DNA of 16,461 bases from W0P28-013 sp963593685. GTDB taxonomy: Bacteria; Bacteroidota; Bacteroidia; Bacteroidales; Paludibacteraceae. Positions 1 through 7,049 of the stretch are shown here, one piece after another. How positions within the stretch are numbered: position 1 is the first letter of the stretch; every line of letters starts with the position of its first letter. The stretch is taken from the NCBI GenBank assembly GCA_963593685.1, contig CAVBBP010000051.1, forward strand, positions 1 to 16,461. The letters run 5' to 3'. The notes under the pieces are model-generated. The model saw nothing but the letters and a program-made list of their open reading frames with translations. It was not told the DNA's origin and did not search any database. A program made the position numbers and the translations under genes.

Positions 1-2
1 CT

Positions 3-3000
3 CTATCTCACGAAATTCAACACGCCATTCAGCGTATTGAGGGTTTCGCCATAGGTGGCAACACCAACACTGTCCGTCAATTACTCGAGCAAATTGTATC
101 TGATAATGAGGGGGCAGCGGAATATGGAGATAAGGCAGAAAGGGCGTTTTATCATCTTACAGCACTTGCAGGAATGCTCAAAAATATCTATCCGAAGTTT
201 ATCAACAGTGGCGTTGAAAAACAGGAGCAGCTGGCAATTGATATATATTGGGAGGCAATGGATGCATTGGGCAATGACCCTTACAGCGAGTTCCGTTACG
301 ATTTTCCCGATGACAAAACGCCAGACGAGGTGGCTAAATCAGGAATAAAAGTATCGGAGGCAATCGACGAACTGAGCCGATTGGCAGACCAATACAAGCC
401 GAGCCAAGCAAATATGTCTGCCAAAAAACTTGTCGATAAACTAAGCACTGTATTAGAGGAGTATACCGATGCGCAACTCTATCATGCACTTGCCGGAGAG
501 GTTGAGAGCCGCAATGCGCAGAAGCGTATGGCTATGGGTGAGTTCCAACGAAAACAAACACTCCTGCGTGAAACCGAAGATGTCGCTCGTGAAGACCAGA
601 TATTTCTCTACCATAGTCTTACATCTTCCGACCTCGCGCGCGGCGTGAACCCGAACGAAGCGGTAAGTGAAAGCGAAAGCAACGACGATATCCGTTTCAG
701 CATCTCCAACGCCAGCAACGACATTTTCTACTCCAACGCCGAGCGTGCTGTGGAGAATATCAAGCAGGAGAAAGCCACACCGCAACAGTGGCTCGCAATG
801 ATAGAAAAGAACGGCGGACTGAAAGCAGGTGAGGACAAATGGATAGGCTTGAGCGACTGGCTCAAAGAGCAAGACCAAAAGACACTCACCAAACAGGAGA
901 TTATCGACTTTGTGCGCAACAACAAGATACAGATAGAGGAAACGCATTACAGCGAAACAACAGGGCAAGAGTTGTTGGAGGAGTACCAGCCCGAATTTAC
1001 GCAGTACTACCAAGAAGCAGAGCAAGAGGGAGCAGACGACCCACAAGAAGCAGCGTGGCAGCGTATGATAGACGAATACGGCGACGACTTTGGAGTTGGC
1101 TTTTATGCGGTTGGGCGTACGCTGTATGCCAACGAAGATAGCAACTATCTCTCGTATTTGGCAGACCAAGAGGGTACGGACAGACCTATCAACGAAACAC
1201 GGCTCGAATACAGCACCAAAGGGCTGGAAAACAAACGCGAGATTGCGCTCACCGTGCCGACTATCGAAAGTTGGGATGAAAACGATTTGGTGCATTTTGG
1301 CGATGCCGACAATGGGCGTGTTGTGGCGTGGGTACGCTTTGGCGACACCACGATAGACGCTGATGCCACACAACAACGCGAAGCCTACAACAAACTATCG
1401 AGCGAGTGGAACGCTTACAGAGATATGTTGCACGGCAAGTACGGCGACACCTACTCCGCTATTGCGCAAAACGCTACGGAGGCGGAACTGAACGAGTACG
1501 ACAGACTGACAAGCGCACTCGAACAGGCGCGCGATGCCTATATGAACAACGCCAAACAAAATGTTCTTGTTATCGACGAGATACAGTCGAACCGCCACCA
1601 GCAGGGACGCGAAAAGGGCTATCAGCAAAAAGGCGCAGAGAACGCCACAGACGCAATTCCTGCCGCACCCTTTGAAAAGAACTGGCACGAACTGGCAATG
1701 AAACGCATATTGCGTTTTGCTGCCGAAAACGGCTACAACAAACTGGCTTGGACGACTGGTGCGCAACAAGCAATACGCTACGATGTAGGGCGCAATCTCG
1801 AAAGCGTCGAGAAAACTGGCGAACACGCCTACACCGTACGCTACAAGGAACACCCTGCACGCGACTTTGAGTTTGACGAAAACGGCATTTTCCGCGACGA
1901 ATACTACCCAGCCTACTACGGAAAGACAGAGAGAGAGTTGTTTGGCAAAGAGTTTTCCGAAAAACTTGCAGAGTTGCCTGTTGGCGAAACAATCGATGGC
2001 GACAACCTTATGATTGGCGGCGAGGGTATGAAAGGCTTCTACGACGATATGCTCCCACGCTTTATGCAGAAATACGGCAAAAAGTGGGGTGTACAAGTGG
2101 GCGAGGTTACTATGCCGAAATTACAAAAGGGCTATCAGACAATGCACGCCATCGACATCAACGACTCAATGCGCGAGAGCGTTATGGCAGGACAGCCTAT
2201 GTTCCGCATTGCCAGCAACGAAAACGAAAGCGCAAACGCAGAGTTCAATGAAGCGTTAGAGCAATTAACAGCGGAGAATGCCGATAGGGTTACACTCAAT
2301 CTTGGGTATCCGTCTGACATTCTTTTGTCTGCTGGCGTAGCAGATAAACCGATGAAACTCTACGGCAACAAAGTAGTAAAGAAAGCGAAAGCGCACGGTT
2401 TCAGCATTTCGGAATTAAGAAACCTGCCCGAAGCAGTAGCAAACCCAATAGCAGTATTCAACAACTACCAAAAAGACGCAAACCGTTCAATTCTTACTGA
2501 ACTGAAAACAAAAGAGGGGAACTTTCTTGTAGCGATTAATATAGGAAAAGACGCAGACATTGATTTCAATATCGTTGCCTCCGTATTTGGAAAAGAGGGG
2601 AATAGTATTATCGATTGGCTTAACAATGGTTATGCCACCTACATAAACAAAGAGAAAGCCCTATCGTTCCTGTCCCATCACTCCGCACCAATCGCGGAAA
2701 CAGCAGCAAACGCAGCACTTTCTCGTGCCACAAAGGTAGTAAAAGATTTTGAGAATCCAAAATTTGACGACGATATTCATTTCAGTATCGATGACGGTGT
2801 CGAGGGCAGCGTAGCCCCCGAAGCCCTGCCGCAGGAACTGGTCGAGAATATCGCTCCGAGCGAAAGCATCACCGACTTTGCCATACGCCTCAACGCCACA
2901 ATGAACGGCTACACGCAAGAACGCACGCAGCAAATGTACGACGAGGTAGAAAAGCGTATGCGAAAAGGCGGACGCTGGTATGCCAAACTATACAAACACC

Positions 3001-4307
3001 TCTACGACAAGTACAGACCGCTCGACCGACTGCAAAAAATGTTGGCAAAGCAGGGCGCACTACTCAATGTGCAGACCAACGCATACAACGACATATTCCG
3101 CAGCATAGGGCGCGCAAGCACAGCCTTTGAGGAGTTTTACGACAAACAGTTCAAGCCGCTGATACATTTGGTGCGCAAACTCGAACAGTTGGACGCTATC
3201 AAAAACTTTGACGATGTGCGCTGGGCAGACGGCAAAAAGATGACCGACCACGACAAACTCACGCTCTACCTGCGTGCAAAAGATATGGTCGAAGCCGCCG
3301 AACTCGGACTTGTAGAGCGTGGTTCAGAGGGCTTTGCCGATATGGTACGGCACAACGGATTCACACGCACACACACTGGCAGTTGGACTCCGCAAGAGTA
3401 TGTCGAAGCGTTCGAGGCGGCATTGGGCGAACCGAGAGTGAACGCCCTTTGGGGCAAAGTGAACGCCATCAACAAGTGGTCGCTCGACTATATGCGCAGC
3501 AACGACTTTATCGACGACGAAACACTGGAACGCTACAAAGACCGCAAGTTCTATGTGCCGCAGCGTGGTTTCGAGGAGGGTGAAAGCAAACCAGCACGCA
3601 ACGGCAGAGGCAGCAACAACTTTGGCAGCGCACTGCGCAAAGCACACGGACGCGAAAGCCTTGCCGCCGACCCACTGGTCTATATGGCAAACATTGCCGA
3701 AAGCACCATTATGGCTACACAAAAGAACAAGACAAAACAAAAAATGCTCCTGTTCTGTATGGCTAATACGCGGCTCGGCAAAGAAACAGGCACTTTCGAC
3801 ATTGCCAAAGTGCAATACCGCAAGACTGGCAAAATACTCGAAAACGGACTGCCCGAATACGAGCCGTTCTATGGCACTATACCTTACGACGAACTCAAAG
3901 AGGACGCACACAACCGTCGAGAGATAGCACGCAAGAAGCAGCAGTTGGTAGAAGCAGAAGCAATGGGCAATGTCTATTTCCAAGAGCAACTCAAAGAAGA
4001 TATTGCCGCACTCGAAGCCAAGACCAAATATGCTGCCAGCGTGCGCTACGACCAAATACGCCCCGACACAAAAGAGAATATCAGTCGCAACCGTGTAGAT
4101 GTTATCTACAAAGGCAAAAAGTATAGCCTTTTGTTTGCCGACGAGAATGTGGCTGTTCCCCCCTTCGGTGGAAACGGGAAAGAGGGCTACCGCCCACCAA
4201 CAACGACAGTAAGGACGCACTCGGTGCGTCCTTACATTATCAATTATCAATTGTCCATTATTTGCACACTGGACGAACAGCCAATCCAATGTAACGGTCG
4301 CTATTGA
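3..4307 (+). CDS. Phage-type large polyvalent protein, 5' cut by window edge, 3' truncated
   Basis: The frame is open from base 3, so the ATG at 174 is internal and the gene starts outside the window. The first residues read LSHEIQHAIQRIEGFA and contain an HEIQH (HExxH) metallopeptidase-type motif. Near nt 1565-2200 is a domain with VIDEIQS, an APFEKNWHELAMKR segment and an AGQPMFRI end, as in large polyvalent proteins of phages and conjugative elements. Near nt 2270-2760 is a segment resembling the MuF C-terminal domain (LGYPSDILLSAG, SAPIAETA, FENPK). Domains are separated by linkers of the type DDIRFSIS or DDDIHFSID. A helical region (2820-4130) ends with VIYKGKKYSLLFADENVA, where relatives appear to continue. 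The last 50 or so codons read through an intergenic repeat and into the antisense of the next gene. It is probably a prophage remnant or decayed polyvalent gene. The family call is confident; the domain names are less so. Confidence 0.75.
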   Translation, partial: LSHEIQHAIQRIEGFAIGGNTNTVRQLLEQIVSDNEGAAEYGDKAERAFYHLTALAGMLKNIYPKFINSGVEKQEQLAIDIYWEAMDALGNDPYSEFRYDFPDDKTPDEVAKSGIKVSEAIDELSRLADQYKPSQANMSAKKLVDKLSTVLEEYTDAQLYHALAGEVESRNAQKRMAMGEFQRKQTLLRETEDVAREDQIFLYHSLTSSDLARGVNPNEAVSESESNDDIRFSISNASNDIFYSNAERAVENIKQEKATPQQWLAMIEKNGGLKAGEDKWIGLSDWLKEQDQKTLTKQEIIDFVRNNKIQIEETHYSETTGQELLEEYQPEFTQYYQEAEQEGADDPQEAAWQRMIDEYGDDFGVGFYAVGRTLYANEDSNYLSYLADQEGTDRPINETRLEYSTKGLENKREIALTVPTIESWDENDLVHFGDADNGRVVAWVRFGDTTIDADATQQREAYNKLSSEWNAYRDMLHGKYGDTYSAIAQNATEAELNEYDRLTSALEQARDAYMNNAKQNVLVIDEIQSNRHQQGREKGYQQKGAENATDAIPAAPFEKNWHELAMKRILRFAAENGYNKLAWTTGAQQAIRYDVGRNLESVEKTGEHAYTVRYKEHPARDFEFDENGIFRDEYYPAYYGKTERELFGKEFSEKLAELPVGETIDGDNLMIGGEGMKGFYDDMLPRFMQKYGKKWGVQVGEVTMPKLQKGYQTMHAIDINDSMRESVMAGQPMFRIASNENESANAEFNEALEQLTAENADRVTLNLGYPSDILLSAGVADKPMKLYGNKVVKKAKAHGFSISELRNLPEAVANPIAVFNNYQKDANRSILTELKTKEGNFLVAINIGKDADIDFNIVASVFGKEGNSIIDWLNNGYATYINKEKALSFLSHHSAPIAETAANAALSRATKVVKDFENPKFDDDIHFSIDDGVEGSVAPEALPQELVENIAPSESITDFAIRLNATMNGYTQERTQQMYDEVEKRMRKGGRWYAKLYKHLYDKYRPLDRLQKMLAKQGALLNVQTNAYNDIFRSIGRASTAFEEFYDKQFKPLIHLVRKLEQLDAIKNFDDVRWADGKKMTDHDKLTLYLRAKDMVEAAELGLVERGSEGFADMVRHNGFTRTHTGSWTPQEYVEAFEAALGEPRVNALWGKVNAINKWSLDYMRSNDFIDDETLERYKDRKFYVPQRGFEEGESKPARNGRGSNNFGSALRKAHGRESLAADPLVYMANIAESTIMATQKNKTKQKMLLFCMANTRLGKETGTFDIAKVQYRKTGKILENGLPEYEPFYGTIPYDELKEDAHNRREIARKKQQLVEAEAMGNVYFQEQLKEDIAALEAKTKYAASVRYDQIRPDTKENISRNRVDVIYKGKKYSLLFADENVAVPPFGGNGKEGYRPPTTTVRTHSVRPYIINYQLSIICTLDEQPIQCNGRY
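4151..4235 (-). repeat. Composite B+A intergenic element, copy 1
   Basis: Read on the - strand, this is a GTAAGGACGC hairpin (B), an 18-nt spacer beginning TGTCGTTGTTGG, and a unit A with CCCTCTTTCCCGTTTCC. The same order, spacing and most of the bases recur at 12911-12995 after another FISUMP-type gene. The copy overlaps the chimeric tail of the truncated phage gene. Confidence 0.75.
4209..4235. terminator. Perfect 12-bp hairpin between convergent genes (unit B)
   Basis: GTAAGGACGCAC pairs perfectly with GTGCGTCCTTAC around a TCG loop. It lies 22 nt past the stop of the lipoprotein gene on the - strand. No clear T-run follows, so a role in termination or mRNA 3'-end protection is inferred from position and stability. 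Confidence 0.5.
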
Positions 4308-4890
4308 ACCGATATACATTGTGTGAGTCAAAATAGACTTGATGTGCCATATTCAGGGTGTCTGTGTTGAGTGAACTCGACCAATAGTGCCCAGTATTGT
4401 CTGCGCCGAGCGTATATTCGCGGAAACGATAACCTGCTACAGGGAGAAAAATAGAGTCATTGGTGGCTTTTACTTTGTAGCCGTTCACGCCGTTTTGGGT
4501 TGTCCAAGTCCAAGTACACTTTTCGATGAGTTCTTCCCACTCTGCACTGGTTGGCATACGCCACGAACCGCCCCAGTTGACAGCAGCAATGTCGTCAACG
4601 GTTTCGAGCGTGGTTTTGCCATCGGTGGTATTGTACTTGCTAAAAGTTGTACCATCACCATACTTGTAATTATCCCACAAGTAGTCGCTTTTTGTGGTGG
4701 TTTCGCCCCAAGCATAGTAGTTGCCATAGGCTTCGGGTGTGTTCGCGCCCACATTGCAGGTTGCCCACTTCACGCTCAAACCTAAATCGACAGCCTCTTG
4801 GGTGTCGTTTTTGGGCTCGTCATTTTTTTCGCAGGCGGCAAACAGCACTGCTGCGCTGCATAAGGCAAAGAAAAATTTTGTGTGTTTCAT
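4258..4890 (-). CDS. FISUMP-type surface lipoprotein
   Basis: A 210-aa protein. Its N-terminus is a lipoprotein signal (MKHTKFFFALCSAAVLFAAC, lipidated Cys20) followed by acidic residues EKNDE, which in Bacteroidota often goes with surface export. The rest matches the Fibrobacter succinogenes major paralogous (FISUMP) domain: VDLGLSVKWATCNVGA, TPEAYGNYYAWGET, WRMPTSAEWEEL, HYWSSS and a C-terminal GLAVRPVCK. The fold is of the C-type-lectin/formylglycine-enzyme kind, usually secreted, with no enzymatic role known to me. Its 3' end overlaps 50 bp of the convergent phage remnant frame. A strong promoter lies 225 bp upstream, giving a long leader. The C-terminal loop has mixed third codon positions, so it does not look like a DGR variable region, although the fold is related to the target at 13054-14091. 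Confidence 0.85.
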   Translation of the reverse strand: MKHTKFFFALCSAAVLFAACEKNDEPKNDTQEAVDLGLSVKWATCNVGANTPEAYGNYYAWGETTTKSDYLWDNYKYGDGTTFSKYNTTDGKTTLETVDDIAAVNWGGSWRMPTSAEWEELIEKCTWTWTTQNGVNGYKVKATNDSIFLPVAGYRFREYTLGADNTGHYWSSSLNTDTLNMAHQVYFDSHNVYRFNSDRYIGLAVRPVCK

Positions 4891-5114
4891 AATTTAGATT
4901 TTAGAGGGTTATTATTTTTGCACACGACAAAAGGCGACCGAATAAAAATTCGTCCGCAAACCGTTTTTAATACAATTTTTAGGAATAATTTTACCTAATA
5001 CGGGGGGGGGTAATTGTTTGATAATCAGCGAGTTACAAGCGCAAGAAGTCGGCACAAACAAATTTGCGCAACCATCTATAGCCGTATGTGTATTGCTCTT
5101 CGCCATCATCACCA
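4891..5114 (-). other. Long untranslated leader of the FISUMP lipoprotein gene
   Basis: About 215 nt separate the predicted transcription start from the ATG at 4890. The stretch holds a C9 run on the transcribed strand (5002-5010) and a small inverted repeat CGAATAAAAATTCG (4939-4952). A GTG-started 67-aa frame spans most of it but resembles no protein I know. Confidence 0.4.
5002..5010. repeat. Homopolymeric G9 tract (C9 on the - strand)
   Basis: Nine consecutive G follow TACCTAATAC. The tract lies in the predicted leader of the lipoprotein gene, where slippage could change expression. It is outside any gene I accept. Confidence 0.8.
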
Positions 5115-5145
5115 CAAAGGTAGATTATTTTTTTTCATCTACAAA
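5115..5145 (-). promoter_or_regulatory. Bacteroidota-type promoter, leftward
   Basis: On the - strand TTTG (5145-5142), 19 bp, then TACCTTTG (5122-5115). This is a full match to the Bacteroidota -33/-7 consensus. It points to the FISUMP lipoprotein gene. Confidence 0.7.
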
Positions 5146-5172
5146 ATTTTTGAGCAAAAAATTCATCCAATT

Positions 5173-5203
5173 GTTGCCGATAACAAAAAAAGAGTTACCT
5201 TTG
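5173..5203 (+). promoter_or_regulatory. Bacteroidota-type promoter, rightward, for the activase operon
   Basis: GTTG (5173-5176), 19 bp, then TACCTTTG (5196-5203). It lies 64 bp before the ATG at 5268. It is divergent from the promoter at 5115-5145, with about 27 bp between the two. Confidence 0.65.
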
Positions 5204-5267
5204 CAGCGAGTTTAATAAGTCTATTAAATAAACCTATTAAAATGTAACTTGTTGAAAATCAATAATA

Positions 5268-7049
5268 ATGAAACGATACAGCATTGGAATTGACATCGGT
5301 TCGACGACGCTAAAAATAGCCGTTTTGGACGAGCAAGGCGCACTGCTCCACTCCGACTACCGCCGACACAACGCCGACATACGCCAAGCGGGCTACGCCA
5401 CCGCCAAGCGGCTGCACGACGCACTCGGCGACTGCATGCTCGACATTGTGCTGACTGGCTCGGTGGGCATGGGATTTGCCGAGCGGCTCGACTGCGCTTT
5501 TGTGCAGGAGGTGGTGGCCGCCGCCGAGACTATCAAACAGCGTTACCCCGAGGTACGCACCTTTGTCGATATGGGCGGCGAGGACTCGAAAATGATTTTT
5601 TTCGACGAAGGAAAAGCCCCCGACATCCGCATGAACGGCAGTTGCGCTGGCGGCACAGGCGCATTCATCGACCAGACGGCATCGCTCTTTGGTATCGAGA
5701 CCAGCGCACTGAACGCACTGGCGGCCGAGGCACACACTATTTATCCCATTGCCTCGCGGTGCGGCGTGTTTTCCAAAACCGATATTCAAAATTTGGCAGC
5801 ACGCAATGTCAGTCGCGCCGACATCGCCGCTTCGGTATTCAATGCGGTAGCAATGCAGGTGTTGGCATCGTTGGCACGCGGCCGCGACATTGTGCCGAAA
5901 CTCTTTCTGTGTGGCGGTCCGTTCGCTTTTCTGCCCGAACTGAAAAAGAGTTTTCTCAACGCATTCGGTTTGACCGAAAACGACTGCATTGCGCCCGAAC
6001 ACGCGCAACTGATTCCTGCCATCGGCTGCGCCCTGCTCGCCAAAACGCACGCCAAACGCTCGGTGCGATTGGCAGAAATTATTGCGGCATTGCGCTCGGA
6101 GAAAAATGCTACAACGACCATCAATATGGAGCATCGGTTGCCGCCGCTGTTCGCCTCGAAAACCGACTACGACGCTTGGTTTCGGCGCAAACAAGGCCAC
6201 GATGTGCCGCACGCAAAATTCGACACAAGCACGCCAACCGCCTATTTTCTCGGTATCGATTCGGGCAGCACAACCACCAAAATCGTACTGCTCAACGCCG
6301 ATGGCAAGGTGGTTTACACCGACTATCGCCACAACAACGGCGACAGTTTCAAGACCTTTTCGGAGGCGTTGCAAAAACTCCACGCCAGTGCCACAACGCC
6401 CGAAAATGTGGCCATTGCAGCGAGTTGCGCCACGGGCTACGGCGAAAATCTGTTGCGTACGGCTTTTGGGCTCGATTTCGGCATTGTAGAAACGATGGCG
6501 CACTTTTTGGCCGCCAAAAAGATTGAACCGCAGGTGTCGTTTGTACTCGACATTGGCGGGCAAGATATGAAAGCCATTTTTGTGGAACACGGCTCTATCA
6601 GGCGCATCGAGATAAACGAAGCCTGCTCGTCGGGCTGCGGCTCGTTCATCGAGACTTTTGCCAACATGCTGGGCTACAGCGTTTCCGACTTTGCCCAGAT
6701 GGCCGTTACCGCGCCACACCCATACGACCTCGGTACGCGTTGCACCGTTTTTATGAATTCGAAAGTGAAACAGGCTATGCGCGAAGGCGTTGCAGTGACC
6801 GATATTGCCGCTGGATTCAGTTATTCGGTGGTAAAAAATTGCCTTTTCAAAGTGCTGAAACTGAAGCACACCGACGAACTCGGAAAGAAAATTGTGGTTC
6901 AAGGTGGCACTTTCCGCAACCATTCGATTGCGCGCGCACTCGAACTGCAAACTGGCTGCAATGTGTCGTTTTGCGACCTGCCCGAACTGATGGGCGCATA
7001 CGGCGCAGCACTCTACGCCAAACGACAACACGAAAAAAAGACACTATGA
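5268..7049 (+). CDS. 2-hydroxyacyl-CoA dehydratase activase-like ATPase with two BadF/HgdC domains
   Basis: A 593-aa protein with two ASKHA ATPase domains of the BadF/BadG/BcrA/BcrD family. Domain 1 starts at once (IGIDIGSTTLKIAVLD) with a second phosphate loop FVDMGGEDSKMIFF, then CAGGTGAFID and SRCGVFSKTDIQNLAA. Domain 2 starts near residue 326 (FLGIDSGSTTTKIVLLN) with VLDIGGQDMKAIF, EACSSGCGSFIE and GTRCTVFMNSKVKQAM. In this family such dimers use ATP to push an electron from a [4Fe-4S] cluster into a radical acyl-CoA dehydratase; the Cys of the ACSSGCG and TRC segments are the likely ligands. The protein is cytoplasmic. The gene ends in an ATGA overlap with the next, so translation is probably coupled. 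In many anaerobes these modules are fused with the downstream protein into one giant polypeptide. The physiological substrate is unknown. Confidence 0.88.
   Translation: MKRYSIGIDIGSTTLKIAVLDEQGALLHSDYRRHNADIRQAGYATAKRLHDALGDCMLDIVLTGSVGMGFAERLDCAFVQEVVAAAETIKQRYPEVRTFVDMGGEDSKMIFFDEGKAPDIRMNGSCAGGTGAFIDQTASLFGIETSALNALAAEAHTIYPIASRCGVFSKTDIQNLAARNVSRADIAASVFNAVAMQVLASLARGRDIVPKLFLCGGPFAFLPELKKSFLNAFGLTENDCIAPEHAQLIPAIGCALLAKTHAKRSVRLAEIIAALRSEKNATTTINMEHRLPPLFASKTDYDAWFRRKQGHDVPHAKFDTSTPTAYFLGIDSGSTTTKIVLLNADGKVVYTDYRHNNGDSFKTFSEALQKLHASATTPENVAIAASCATGYGENLLRTAFGLDFGIVETMAHFLAAKKIEPQVSFVLDIGGQDMKAIFVEHGSIRRIEINEACSSGCGSFIETFANMLGYSVSDFAQMAVTAPHPYDLGTRCTVFMNSKVKQAMREGVAVTDIAAGFSYSVVKNCLFKVLKLKHTDELGKKIVVQGGTFRNHSIARALELQTGCNVSFCDLPELMGAYGAALYAKRQHEKKTL

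Noticed and set aside
3324..4331. A 335-codon frame antisense to the phage polyvalent gene, and another at 453-1376
   Set aside because: Both are Cys/Phe/Val-rich reverse readings of a clearly coding + strand; no domain or start signal.
4258..4440. Second DGR variable region in the FISUMP lipoprotein
   Set aside because: Third codon positions are mixed and AAC-derived codons are not enriched.
4912..5115. A GTG-started 67-aa - strand frame
   Set aside because: Its start lies on the -7 box of the promoter, and the sequence resembles no protein; better read as leader.
5310..7031. A 573-codon open frame antisense to the double activase gene
   Set aside because: Composition is that of a shadow frame in GC-rich coding DNA; no recognisable domain, while the + strand frame has two full ATPase domains.
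6740..7045. N-terminal extension of the dehydratase-like protein
   Set aside because: It overlaps the end of the activase gene in another frame and lacks family motifs; the ATG at 7046 gives the coupled ATGA start and the cysteine cluster.
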